A stretch of DNA of 64,000 nucleotides, taken from contig NC_135255.1 of assembly GCF_964204865.1 (NCBI RefSeq), positions 10,011,135 through 10,075,134 on the forward strand, written 5' to 3'. The notes beneath the pieces are model-generated. The model saw nothing but the letters and a program-made list of their open reading frames with translations. It searched no databases and had not been told where the DNA came from. The stretch comes from Styela clava (lineage: Eukaryota; Chordata; Ascidiacea; Stolidobranchia; Styelidae). Shown here in pieces: positions 25,238 through 37,791 of the stretch (positions are counted from its first letter, which is position 1; the number at the start of each line of letters is the position of its first letter). Made by a program: the position numbers and the translations under genes.

Positions 25238-26608
25238 ATGAATCCATCGTGCTCAGATTCGAATGTTTTCAAGGTCTGAAGGCTCCAACAGCCTTATTTT
25301 ATGGGTACACAAGAGAATTTTCAGTGTGGCATGCATGGGTCAGTTGGAGTCACTAACCTTAAGATATCTATAAGCAAGGATAAGATAACCTGGAAGTAAC
25401 AATCCATAATTTATAGTAAAAAATGTATCTTCCTCCACAGCCCTTTCAAGTGGAAGATATGATGCCTCGGGGGTAATTTCTATCAAATGTTTTACAGTAT
25501 TATGGTTCTAGTGAAAAGGGGTGTAGGCGGCTTTTTTAAAGAGGTCTAGTCGAAAGAAACATTAAATCTTTATGCTAACAACTGCAAATTAATATTGCAA
25601 CGCATACAAGTTAATAGAATTTGTTGAAATGGTCCTGCCTTTTGCCTTTCTTCAAAATCCCCCCTTTTTCTAACTATTCTCTTTTTCTCTGGGGATGACG
25701 AAAATTCAAATATCGATGGGACCTATAAGCAGCTGAAAATGGGTTATCTTCCCTTTTTCCTGAAAATAAATTAAACACTAATCATCATTTGACAGTGCCA
25801 AGTTTGTGTATCAGATCAGTAATAAATTACCTGCTAACTAACAAAACAATCAGACAACACCTTCTGACCATTAATGAAGATTTCTTTCAATTTAAAACGC
25901 AACTATGCCTACCAATGCGGGTAGTTTTTAGGATAGAAATTATCTGTGGTTGGTGCAACATCGTACGATTACCATTCTATGTCGGGATTAGTTAGCCAGT
26001 TATTTCTTTTAGAAGCATGGACTTGATGGTGGGGGATGTCGTAATCGACCAGCGGTCGTGTGAACCACCCTCAGTGGGAGGAGAGCTGCAATCCCCTCGC
26101 ACATAACTATCCCCGCATGGGATTGGAACCTGTGAAACTCCCAGGGGGATCAGAGATGCGGTGGCGAGCGTATTCTTAGATGGAGAATTCAATTGAATTC
26201 TGGTTATTTTTTGCATTATCACTGGTGTTAAACCTTAGTTATCTATTCAACTTTTCGCACTTACTAATAGATCACCTGCTAACTAGGGAAACAATACCCT
26301 ATGGCAATTATTGATTAATACCTTACACGAGTCAAGTCTGCAAGTAGGCCTACCAATAACAGTAGTTTGTCATCTGCTTTCCATTGAAATGAGGGAGCTT
26401 ATGAATATTTAAAAAATTGATAACGGCACATTATCACTCACCATCAACGAAGTGCTGTCCGCAAACAGTGAAACACAAGTGAGATGGCTTCTGGACTTGA
26501 CACCAAGCAGTTCTGCCAATAGGTAATAGATGATATCCACATTGCGCGACGTTCTGGATCTTTTGAAAACAGTGGAATATAACTGAAGATCCATTTCGTT
26601 GTCTATAC

Positions 26609-27877
26609 CAGTGATCGGCAACCTTTTTCAAGTGACGGACCGGTAAAGCTTGACCAAACTTTTAATTTAATGTGATGTCTGTATTTGTTTGATGGCCATT
26701 AATTAACTGTTCCCATATTCGAGATATGGTCGACATTGACACACGTAACGTGTTTCTTACTTCCAGCCTATTTCGTTTTTGTAGGTATCAATATTGAAAA
26801 CCAGGCCTCACATTAAGATTTCGGGAAAGTTAACAATGCCTGTATCGTTTTGTTGGAGAGATCTTAGTCGGACCGATGAGAGAAATTCTTATATGGCCGC
26901 AGAGAAAACAATTGACCCAGCATTACTGCGACATACTGACATGGCAATTATTTATGAAATCAGACATGTTGCTCAATAGTGTAATGCAGCGGTCGGCAAA
27001 CTTCATGTACCTGCGGGCCAAATATGAACATTTCTGTTAGCGCGCGGGCCGCAATATTCCCGCCTTCGAACAATCTCTACCATAATTAAACTTCAAATTA
27101 TGGCGCATTCGCATTGCTACCCTTCATTGCTGTGTTGAAAACCTGTCCCAATAAGATGTATATATATGTGGCCTTTTTATTATCCAACAATACATTGTTT
27201 TTATGTATATATATATATACTTATTATCAATGTGAAAGTTGATGTTTTTGTGACAACCCGTCGTTCCAATGATGATATTTCGACAAGCGAGTATACGAAA
27301 TTTAATCTAAGTGTAATGCATTTTAGATAAAGCTGCTCAAGGCCATATATTCTTCCAAACGTGCACATTACACGTTTTGCACTGTCGCACAGATGAGCTG
27401 TGGCGCAGTCCCGGGTCTCGGGGTCGAACTTTCGACGACTCGTTTCATAACAAGTTTGTCATTGAAACCTAACAACTGCGATGCTGACTGGGCATATCGA
27501 GCAAACCGGTTTTGAAATGCGCAAGAAAAAAAAAAAATTTCCTGTTCAAGCATTTTGGAATGCTCGACCCGCGTCGCTCCGCACATAAATCCGTGTAGAA
27601 ACAATAATAAATTTGGGATTAATTTTTGTTTTATTTAATAAATGTCGAGTCGTTTAAGGGCCGCAACAAATTAGCTCGCGGGCCGCATTTTTTCCGACCC
27701 CTGGTGTTGTGTTTGTCTGATTTACTGTTAAATGCTGTTTTTTAATTGTAGGGTTTGTGGTTAGATTGTAGAGGTTTTATTACGGCCTTGTCCGTTTTTG
27801 TGTCACCTCTCTGCGGACCGGCAGTAACCTCTCCGCGGACCGGCGATGGGCCGCGGACCGGTGGTTGCCGACCACTG
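26609..27877. mobile_element. hAT element (family 2) nested in the right arm of the 5.3 kb element
   Basis: Starts CAGTGATCGGCAACC and ends GGTTGCCGACCACTG; perfect 8-bp duplication GTCTATAC (26601-26608, 27878-27885). It is 1,269 bp including a nested family-1 element; without that about 550 bp. Non-autonomous. A relative lies at about 62863-63343. Confidence 0.9.
26987..27703 (+). mobile_element. hAT element (family 1) nested in the family-2 element
   Basis: Starts CAGCGGTCGGCAAACTTCAT and ends TTTTTTCCGACCCCTG, flanked by GTGTAATG (26979-26986) and GTGTTGTG (27704-27711), a target duplication with two mismatches. The interior resembles the intron-11 elements of copies A and C. It is the innermost of four nested layers. 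Confidence 0.8.
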
Positions 27878-30643
27878 GTCTATACTATACGTACAGCCAG
27901 CGGAACAATACGAAATAACCATTTTCAACAGCCGAACAAAACGAAAACGTATAATCTGACTTGCAACTGACAGGAGCCAAATGGACGTTTTTGTTTTATT
28001 GCCGTCAGTAAACAAGATCACGTGACCCGTGCAAGCCCTCTATAATGACATCTATTTTCCACAATTAAATCCACAAAAGGATAGCACTGGATGCTAATTC
28101 GAGAGGATAAAACGATAATGATAATTCCATGAATGTTTCTGCTCGATGACAAAGCAGCGGCAAAATGGCACCAGGATAATACGAATTACGTCATTGTTAG
28201 AGATAGGGCTTGCAAGCAGCATAGCATGGGGCCTCTCAACGTCTCAATGCGGCCCTGCCCTCATCTAATGTAATGGGTGGGGTCATTTTCTACTTTATCC
28301 GATGCCACAAATCCTTGTGATCCAGTGTGGTAATTATATCAAGGAAAGCCATAACCGAATACCTGACTATTTCAAATACATTCTGGAAAAAGATATTTTT
28401 GAATCTTCCGAATTCCGAATACATTCTAAACTCCAGGAACATAGGAATTGGGCTTTTATTGATTGAAATTAGTTATTTTTTTGCTCTAAGGAAATGAACT
28501 TGATAAACATTACAGTGTTTATGAATTGTGGTGTATCTTGGCAAGCACAGAAACATTGTTTCGAAACGCCCAGCCCTAGTTGTGAGCTGCTTTATCTAAA
28601 ATGCATTACGCTAAGAGTAAGTTTCGTGCTGACTTGTCGTCATTTAGAGTCAGACAATGCACTGCGGGACAACTAGGTTGCTATTTAATTACAACGGTTT
28701 GGCCATGACACAGAATAAAACATCATTCTGAATATTGATGATAAGAAAATAAAAACAATATTTTGTTTGATAATGTATAATTTAAAAAAGCAATAGACAC
28801 GTCTCACTGTGAATAGAATAGAACAGAATAGAAGAGTTGTGTGCGCCATAATTTGATGTTTATTGTGGCAATTGTTCGGAGGCAGAAATCAATGCGGCCC
28901 GCACGCTACCTGAAATGTATATATGCGGCCCGCGAGTACATTAAGTTTGGCGATCACTGCTTTAGTCCATGAAGTAGTTTAAATATCACGTCATAAACTG
29001 ATTCTTTTTAATTACCCTGTATTGCCCAGATATGGCATCTCAATCTATTAACATTCTCGAGATATGACCTAAAGTCACGGAGCGTGACTGAGGGGTAGAA
29101 GAAAAACAAATTCCGCTTGAAAATGATTTGATAAATTTTCCTAGTCATGCCCATGCCTTCAAATTCTTAATAATACCTTTGCAATAAACCAAAATTACTG
29201 GGGGGAGGGAAAAAGTCCTAAAGGCGTTTCAAAATATTTTTCCATCCATGCCCATTTCATCAGATTCTTGATGGGAACTCTCAGCTTGAAAGAATGTGCA
29301 AACTGGTAAGTTTTGTAGAAATTGAACTGCCTGATTGTTCAGGTCCTGGTAGAATAGAATTGTACCTAGAACAGAAACAAGATCCCAGTATCGTATTCAA
29401 ATTGGTTCCACAATAATATCGTCTTTTCCAATTGACAAAGTTGCCTCGAATCCTAAATACTCACTCGTATCAGTTTGGTCAATTGTTAGAACTATACAGT
29501 TAGTAAGTAGCTTGTTTAACACACAATGTGGTCAAAAATTGGATCGATAACAAAGTGTTTTTGAGTCGAATATAACTATACCAGGAGAAGAAAAATTCTG
29601 TTGTATAGTTATTCTCAATATCCGCGGTTTTAGCATATTGGGTATGAGGTTTAAATATCTTCCTGACTTCATAGCATAAAAGATGACGTCAATGAACCGA
29701 TGACAATATTGTGTCAAAGTTTTATATATGCCCATCAACAAAAGATTTGCGAAGCAAATCGGAAATATTACATATTTTATGTAATATTACATTATTCGCA
29801 CAGTTTTGGTATATACACTGCTTGGTTGCTTTGAGACAAGTTTTCATATTGACCTCCCTCAATTTCATGTTTGCAGCAATAAATAATAATTCAATTGTGC
29901 CAATTCATTATATTTCCAAATCAATTTTGCGAATCGGTGCAATGAATAAAAATATTACATACCCATTGGATCAAAGCACATTAAACTGTATGAGTCAATA
30001 TACGTCAAATGTTTCATTACATATTTAAAATACGTATAAATAGTTTGCACAAAAAGATCCGATCAAAACTTGTTACAACGACGGCAAAGAGTTTTCCAGA
30101 ACAACAACAAAGTAGCATATATTACAACAAGCTGACAAAACTGCTGTTCGTGTTGACGGGTCCTTCGTGAATAAAATAGTTAGCCAATCAAGGTTCTAAA
30201 GTAGTACCGAGTAAAGACGGTTTTTAGCCGTAAATGTATACTACTAACACTTCAAATGAGGGAACGAAACAGGTGGAAACGATATGATAGTTTCAGACTA
30301 CATGCGCAAACCTATATGCATTGGGCATAATGACTATTTATTTTGGTTTCATACCAATGTAGGATATTGAAATTCGATTGAAGATGGACACATTTTAATC
30401 TGGTTTATATCACTGGTAACAAAATGAAGGTACTCTAAAAATGCTATGATTACAGACCTGATAAAAAGCTCACATGCACTCGTTATAATTTTGCATTTTA
30501 ACAACACGACAAATGCAATGTTTTGATTGGCATAGATTTTTATTTTGTTTTGTAAATATCTCACTGAATCTTGAATACAGAAATAAATTGTAATCCACAG
30601 ATGCCGTTTTGAGGATAGTAGACATCAGATAAGATAGAAAAAT

Positions 30644-33600
30644 ATGTCAGAATCTGGTTTTACCTTTTCTGCGGTCGATTACGTCGTGTTTGGATTGATG
30701 TTGCTTTTATCATTTGCTATCGGAATATATTATGCATATCGTGAACGCAACAGTAATTCTGCTAATGATTATCTGAATGCTACAAAGTAAGAGACATTTT
30801 CCAAGAGTTGAATTTGTTGAAAACAGCAACATATTTAAGAAACACATTATTTGGCATTACTGATATAATTTGCTAATATCTATAGACTATTTTATTATAT
30901 GTAATTATTGTGATAATAGTTGTACTCGAGTATACTGATTTTTAATAACATTTCATTTTCCAAATATATTATATGTTTTAGTGTACGCCGTACGGCAAAT
31001 AGCAATGGTTGTGTACCGACATTTAGCGAAAGCAAATGATCCTTGTTTTCTAGAGATGATTAGTCAAACACACTTTTGACAAGCAACTATCGGATTGTAG
31101 TGATTTTTTTTTATTTTATATTTAGAAACTTTGCGACGGGTGCAGTAAAAAGCTAACTTATGGGCAAACAATAACTGGAACGCATACTTGAGTGTATCAT
31201 TTTTCTGTCATTGTTTATTTGTTACATTTCCTATACAGATCCATGTCGATGCTGCCGGTTGCAATATCATTATGCGTTACATATGAATCTGCACTCAATT
31301 TACTCGCCGTACTCGCAGAAATTTACTTATATGGGTCGATGGTTTCTTGGTAAGTTTTATCGGCTAATACAACAGCCAACATTAAAAGTGATAAAATATA
31401 GGCTCGAGTGTACCAAAAATTGAAGTTTTCGAAGAAATGAATTTTTGAGTACATTTTATTCAGGGGATTGATCGCAACAATAACTGCTCCGATAATTGCA
31501 GCGCACATTTTCATGCCTACTTACTATGCAGCCGGAATCACAAGCGTCTACGACGTGAGTCTGCTAAGTATATTTGTGTTCTCATGGCTGATATAACAAA
31601 CAATAGTTTGATAATTTTGTTTTAGTACTTGAGATTGCGATTCAACAGAGTGACACAAATTGTGGGTACTTTAACGTTTATGTCGGGTGCGCTCGTATAT
31701 TCTGGAGTCAACATGTATGCACCTGCTATTGCATTTGAAGCAGGTTTGATATTATTTCATGAATTATATGAAGATTTTTATGTTATATTATTATGCATAT
31801 ATCTACACAAGTAGGTACTATATTTGGTCAGATATATTCGTAAGATATATGGTATCGAAAAAATATATATTAATCCCGCCAGTGATCTGAACCGTTTAAA
31901 ACAGATTGAATATCAGTTTAGGAAATAGACGAGTGATACCTTGAATATCAGAAAAAGGAAAAATATCATTGTTACAATCATTCTTTTACAAAAATTCTTC
32001 ATTCCAGTGTCTGGTTTCAATATTTGGGGAAGTATTCTCTCATGCGGCGTTGTTTGCATCCTCTATACAACTTTTGTAAGTACTTAAACAATTTTATATT
32101 TGTCATTACATCTTTTGACCAGTCGTATTAACGTTTTTAACTTATTGTTAACTTTAGGTTTAGGCCCCCTTGCAGTTTCCCCAAGTTTGAAAAATGTTAA
32201 AAAATAGAGACAAAGCAATGAGTACCGAGAAATCATATAATAACTCACTGTATGTAATGGATACGAAAAGTTTCGAAGTGTTTGGTAGTTAAAGAGAAAA
32301 ATAATTACAACATGACTCCAACAACAATTTAACACAAAAAGATATTTTTTCATTTTAAAATACGATCCCCAGGCATTGATCACTAAGTCAAATCCAAAAG
32401 ATTATTTATTATTTAAGGGCGGATTCAAAGGAATCGTATGGACGGATGTGTTTCAATCATTTGTAATTGTGATTGGTGTCATAGCTGTCGTTATTAGAGG
32501 CGTTATGATAAATGGAGGATTTGCAGAAATTTGGAATGCCGCCTATGAAGGAGGAAGAATCGATTTTGTACAGTAAGTGAATTTATATAATGGTATTGTT
32601 ACAGAATAATGACTGGGATATCGTAACGCAGCATTTCATTCATAACAATTGGGGACCAGTGGACCTCCGGATATAATATGGGTAGCAGTACCAGGATTCA
32701 ATCAGGATTGATAATTCATCATATCCTAAACATGACGATAGACCTACAAGAACAGTGCATGATTGGGCTTGGTTAACCAAATGGTGTGGTCAACCTTATA
32801 TTCACAAGGAAAATCACGTAAAAACATCTATAGATATGTTGACTTTTGTATGCGTATTTTTTACAATATATCGATTTATATGTATTGGTCTAGCTCTAGC
32901 GCAAACGCACGTAGCGTCGTATTGAAAACTGCATTTTGCCATTTACCAGTAGGTAATTGGCATTCAAGTTTTCTCGAAACGGCCTGAGTCATTTTTATTT
33001 AAAAATTAATAATAATTTAAGCGTGCGAATCCAATGAATCTTACATATATAACTTTAATCAAAATCTGAATTGTTCAAGTTTCGAAACTGATGTTCGGAT
33101 TCGACATACATTTTGGTCAGTGGTCATAGACACTCTTGTAACTGGATTAGCTGCCTACGGAACGACTCAAACAGCAGTTCAGAGATTTTTGAGTTGCAAA
33201 AGTCTGAAAGATTCACAAACGTAAGTATATTTGCAAAACTCAAGAGTTTTTGATATGAGCCTGTTCAGGCCAGGAGTTTAGTAGACTGATCAAAATGCCA
33301 AGTACTTCTAAAAAAGTATAAGGAACTCGTGGAATTGGCTCCACGATGGCAGATTCCTTAGTCGATCAAAAACAGACTACACTCAAATCTAGTTTTTAAT
33401 TACACGCGACTGAAATATTTTGACATGGCCCCCTTGGGCTCTCGTTATTTGCTAAATTGATAGGCTTTACGCTATGAAGGCAACGATAACGATTCAATTA
33501 AATGATGATGAATATTGTAACGATCTTCAGGTTCGATTTAAATTTACTGAAAGAAACAAAAGTCATGTGATTTATCTGGTATTTATATATAAAACAGAAT

Positions 33601-36600
33601 ACTTTAGCTTTGTACAATACTAGATACGAATTTGAAGTTAAAATATAAAACTATTTAGGGCTAAAAAAGAATAATTGATTGATTTTTGTCTTTGCCAACC
33701 GTTTCTCGGGAATCATATATACATATATAAAACATATATATTCCGGACTGCATTGGTAAACGCCGTTGGCCATTTTTTATTGTATGCAATAGCGTTCCTA
33801 CTTGCAATCGTTGCTTACGCGCATTACAGAGGATGTGATCCGCTTGAGCAAGGATGTATCAGCAAAATTGATCAGGTTTGTCTCTTTTTCATTGGAATTT
33901 AGTGTTATATACACATATTTTTCTAAAGTTAAATTGAGTATATGCTCAAACTTCGCAACCTACTTAAATACTTGTTAGTACTGGCATTTAAAAATCACAT
34001 ATTCTAATGGGGTTCAAGAAGTCCCATGTATTAGGCTATATACAAATTGAGCATTGATTCTGAAAGCTGAACGTGTGAAATGACCCAATATAAATTATTA
34101 CGCAGATTTTCAAATGACACGCCACAATGATGCACGCAAACAGATGAAACAAATTGACCCAAACATAGTTAATTAAACAAAAATCGACTTTTTTAACCCA
34201 AAATTAAATTGACTGAATAGATTTCCAAAAGCATTAGATTCTATCATTGTTCTACAAACAGTTATCGCATATTACTTTCCACCAAAAATAAAGTAATTAT
34301 TCTCATTTAATCAGATTATCCCACTGCTTGTGATGGATGTATTTCACAACTATTCCGGAATACCCGGGTTGTTCCTGGCCTGCATTTTTGCTGCTACTTT
34401 AAGGTGAGTCATGCTTTAGTTTTGAAAATAAAAGTAATTTTAATGAATACACTCGTGACTTTGAAATCGGAAGCCCGTTTTCAAACTTCTGTAAATTGAG
34501 CCTTCAACTGCGAACGATAGTACCCAAATGTACCACATACATATATATATATATATATAACGTGTTTATTGAGATATTAGATAGCGCGAGTTCATTTTGT
34601 TTTGTAGTACGATTTCATCAACGATGAATGCATTGGCATCAGCAGCAATGGATAATATTGTCACACCTTACACAAGATTTAGCGAGCGAACTCAATTTTA
34701 TGTCTCTAAAGGTAAATGCAACATCATATTAATCAAATAGCAATTTACGACGGAATTAATAAAGTTCTTCTGGTATGAATAGTGAAAGTTTTAAAAAAAC
34801 AGCGAATCACAAAGTCTAGATTTTAGCACTTTGTTTTTTCAAAGGATGAAAATCATATATATGTAAATTCCAGGTAACCTTCAAGGTCGGATGAATTATT
34901 TCAAGTTTTTACATTTAGGAATGGTATTTTTCTTTGGAGTTGCTTGCATCGGGATCGCAGCTTTGATGACAAACTCAAATGAATTAAATGAAGCAGCTCG
35001 AAGCTTACTTGCTATCACCTTGGGACCATTATTAGGATTATTTACTTTAGGAATGCAATTTCCATTTGTAAACTGGAAGGTATAATTTAACTACCTAAAT
35101 GATACTAATTTATTTATACCAGTAGTCGGCAAATTTTGAGTACTCGCAGGCGCATATACACATTTCCGGTATCGTGCGGTCGCATTAATATCTGCCTGCA
35201 AACAATCGCCAGATTAAACCCATAATTATGGCGCACCCGCACCGTCAATTGCTGAGTTACAATGAGACGTTCATGTTGCCATTTTTGATATATATATATA
35301 TATATTATCAAACTATACATTGTTCTTATTTACTTGATGTTTTTTTTATGTGTCGAAGCCTTGATATCAAATGACAACCTTGTTGCCCCACAATTCGTCT
35401 TCCAAAATCCGAATGACAATTTGACAGGCGAGTACGAAATTTATTGTGAATGTAATACATTTCATATAAAGCTGCTCACAGCAATATGTGACGTGCACAT
35501 TATACGTTTTGCACTGACGCAACCTGGGGTCTCTTGGTCAAATTTCGTATTTGTAGTGACGCGTTTCTGTAATGAAGTTTAACATTGAATCCCTTAATAA
35601 TAACTGCGATGCTGACTTTGCATATCAAGTAAACCGTTTTCAAAATACGCAGAAAAGAAAAAAAATTTTTCTCCAAGCACTTCAGAAGGTTTGGCTCTCA
35701 ACGCGAACTTCCCTTCTTTCCCGGAAAGAGAAAAATTCCCATTTTTCTATTTTAAATATCAAAATAAACCTGTTTCAAAATTACAACCAACATCAAGTAA
35801 ACGGCATACAACTCAGAACTGACGCTACAGAAAAGCGCCGTATAGCTGGATTCGTTACCGCGCAAATCCATGTGGAGAGAACGTTAAATTTGTAATCAAT
35901 TTTTATATTATGCATTTAAAGTCGGGACGTTCGGGGGCCGCCAAAAATTAGTTCGCGGGCCTCAGTTTACCGACCCCTGATTTATACTATGATACAGGGG
36001 TGTGCAACTTTTTTTATTGGAGGGCCAAATACAAGTAACTGGGTGAAGCCGCGTGTACACTTTTAACTAAGATAGACTTTCTAGTAGTTGCAAGCACAAA
36101 TTGTTTATTTTTGCTTTTGATCTTACGGCATTATTAGGGGTTATTGCAGAATTAGTGAATTAAAACGCATAAGCTTCTGAAGAAATCTGCTATTCCTGTG
36201 TTAAAATTTATTGTCACACCGACTTAAAATACCTTCAGTGCGAAACACGTTTTTATAATGTATATCGTGTATTTTGCAACAGGGCCGCACAATTTTTCTA
36301 AGCGGGCCGCATATGGCCCGCGAGCCGCAGTTTGCACATCCCTGCTATAATGAACCGACATTGTTGTTATTGTGATAGACACATTCGCAGCAAACAGAGC
36401 GCTTATGAGGCCAACTTTCACAAATATTAAAGAAAACACTATTAAGTTGGAAGGAAAATATGATAATAATATGGCATTCACTTCCGAAACCAATTTTTTG
36501 TCAATCAAATGTAGAAAGTTGAAATACTCAATATATTTAGCTTCGCAAACCCTCTTTTGTAGGGAGCTTCTGGTGGTGTGATCTGTGGTATTGCATCAGG

Positions 36601-37791
36601 GGCCTGGCTCTATTTAGGAAGGAAAAGCATCACACAGTCAAACGATTTTGTGAGAGCAATGGATGTTACTACAGATCAATGCAATTTCACATGCAACGGA
36701 GAAGAGATAGTAACTAACTACACTACTCATGGGTACTGGACAACACCATTCGATGCAACCACAATTCCAGAAATTTATGATGATGATGTCCCGTTCTATA
36801 CACTGTCTTATCGATACATAGGCGCTACTGGTCTTATCGGTTGTATAATCAGCGGTTGTATTATTAGTCTTTTCACCGGTAAGAGAAAATACTTTCATAC
36901 AGTAGATAAAACTCACTAAATATAACATTTGTTTTCGCCAATTTAACAAGCCTTAGTGTCAAGAAAACATATATCTTGAAACTAAATTTCAATGAACATA
37001 TGAGAGGATTTCTAACGAAAAATTCAGAAGAAAAGTCTTGCATCAAAATTCGGTGTTTGGTCAATGAACTCTTTATTACAGCTAATAACTGATTTTTTTT
37101 TCTATATCCAGGTGGATGGGGAGATCGCCACAAGGTAAATCCGAAGTTATTGAGACCACTTTTCGATCTCTGGATTTTCAGAATATGGATTCCGGAAAAA
37201 GTCCGAAAGTTTCTACGATTTGGGATTGAATGGAGTGAAGATGGCAACGATGATAAGTTTGGAACAAAATCAGAAAAATATAGAACGGTAAGTACTATAT
37301 AAACTTAAGATAACTATGAATGCAGTTCATATTCAGTATTATACGTGAAAAATTTTTCCAAGGGCTCTGTTGAAACTTTCTTTTTGATAGCGTGAGATCT
37401 GTAGTGCAGTCAGCTATCCTATGACTAAATATATGATTCAATTTAATGTAAAATTTCCATTTAAGTAACATCCAGTTTATACATATACCCATGCAAAAGC
37501 ATTTTCACAGGATTAAAATTGAAAAATGCACTATCTCCTAAAAACATGCACTGAACTGTAAAAACCTACCCACGGGATGCATTTCTTTTAAAATTGTATA
37601 TCACTAAACTGATTACGTTCGCACTAAAATGTACTCAAAAATGTAGGAATTAGGAATTTTGGAATAAATGCCATATTTTTTCCTAGAAAGAAACAAGTGG
37701 CGTTTATTCAGTACAGATGGATCCTGGCAATGTTTATGCAAACGAATCATTCGTAGATGACAAAAACGCGGTAAAAATGAGCAGTTTGTAA
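30644..37791 (+). CDS. SLC5A8-like: Copy C: SLC5A8-like transporter with a broken exon-8 splice acceptor and an altered TM2 motif
   Basis: Exons by homology: 30644-30786, 31239-31349, 31464-31554, 31626-31743, 32008-32075, 32418-32572, 33080-33220, 33746-33875, 34315-34403, 34608-34711, 34919-35079, 36563-36878, 37112-37287, 37687-37791. Every exon is open and keeps the phases of the other copies. Two oddities stand out. First, the bases before exon 8 (33744-33745) are CG; copies A, B, D and E have AG there. Skipping this 130-nt exon would shift the frame. Second, residues 71-73 in exon 2 read A-V-L instead of S-T-P in the conserved TPAE segment of the second membrane helix. Intron 11 carries the same two hAT elements as copy A. 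Exon 14 and the sequence after it are more like copies B and D than A, suggesting gene conversion. The copy may be a nascent pseudogene or a diverging paralogue; an assembly error at one base is also possible. Confidence 0.82.
35120..35979 (+). mobile_element. Non-autonomous hAT element (family 1) in intron 11 of copy C
   Basis: Duplicate of the element at 3465-4322 at the same intron position, with the same ATTTATAC flanks. It was carried by the block duplication rather than a new insertion. Confidence 0.85.
35995..36344. mobile_element. Second short hAT-like element in intron 11 of copy C
   Basis: Duplicate of the element at 4338-4688, with small indels (for example a few bases lost near 36053). 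Confidence 0.75.

Larger units (their letters stand above)
25993..28050 (-). repeat. Right arm of long inverted repeat in the 5.3 kb element (interrupted)
   Basis: Inverted copy of 23430-24235 made of 25993-26608 and 27878-28050. The gap is the nested hAT at 26609-27877, with its own 8-bp target duplication GTCTATAC. Confidence 0.8.
23287..28578. mobile_element. 5.3 kb hAT-like element with long inverted arms, THAP-like and YqaJ-like fragments
   Basis: The ends are TAGGGCTGGGCATTTTCGAA and the complement of TAGGGCTGGGCGTTTCGAAA. A perfect 8-bp duplication GTTGTGAG flanks it (23279-23286, 28579-28586), the hAT hallmark, and the D-E spacer shows the empty site. Inside, about 23430-24235 is repeated in inverted orientation at about 25993-26600 and 27886-28050, the right arm being interrupted by another hAT. 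The loop (about 24240-25990) has degenerate coding fragments. No complete transposase was seen, so mobility would need proteins from elsewhere. Confidence 0.8.
22818..28959 (-). mobile_element. Non-autonomous hAT element (family 1), B-C spacer, split by a 5.3 kb insertion
   Basis: Left end AAGGGGTCGGCAAACTGCAG at 22818 and right end at 28959, with CTTTAGTC on both sides (22810-22817, 28960-28967). The element proper is 22818-23286 plus 28579-28959. The intervening 23287-28578 is a later transposon, bounded by its own 8-bp duplication. Confidence 0.85.
19801..30643. other. B-C spacer
   Basis: 10.8 kb. Likely 3' UTR to about 20290 (AATAAA at 20281), with the 203-bp MITE inside it. 20300-21880 is AT-rich with nothing recognised. 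21885-22056 is a hAT remnant. 22818-28959 is the nested transposon stack. 28968-30643 is the shared 5' flank of copy C. No host gene seen. Confidence 0.7.
1..31674 (+). repeat. Higher-order duplication unit 1 (copy A + spacer + copy B + spacer + start of copy C)
   Basis: Position 1 aligns with about 31675. From there copy A, its introns and spacer repeat as copy C and its spacer, and copy B repeats as copy D (offset about 29.2 kb). Both coding and non-coding DNA match nearly base for base, including intronic transposons. This unit is longer than unit 2 mainly because of a ~2.4 kb spacer duplication (between A and B) and a 5.3 kb insertion (between B and C). Confidence 0.85.

Noticed and set aside
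31740..31750. Weak exon-4 donor (GTTTGA) in all copies as a possible defect
   Set aside because: It is identical in all five copies and gives the correct phase, so it is a normal feature of this gene.
32411..32420. Unusual exon-6 acceptor in A and C (TTTAAG instead of TTTCAG)
   Set aside because: It still ends in AG after a pyrimidine-rich stretch and gives the right phase, so it is a tolerable acceptor, unlike the exon-8 site of copy C.
36873..37247. 124-codon minus-strand frame over copy C exon 13 and intron 12
   Set aside because: It is antisense to a conserved coding exon; similar antisense frames appear at every copy.
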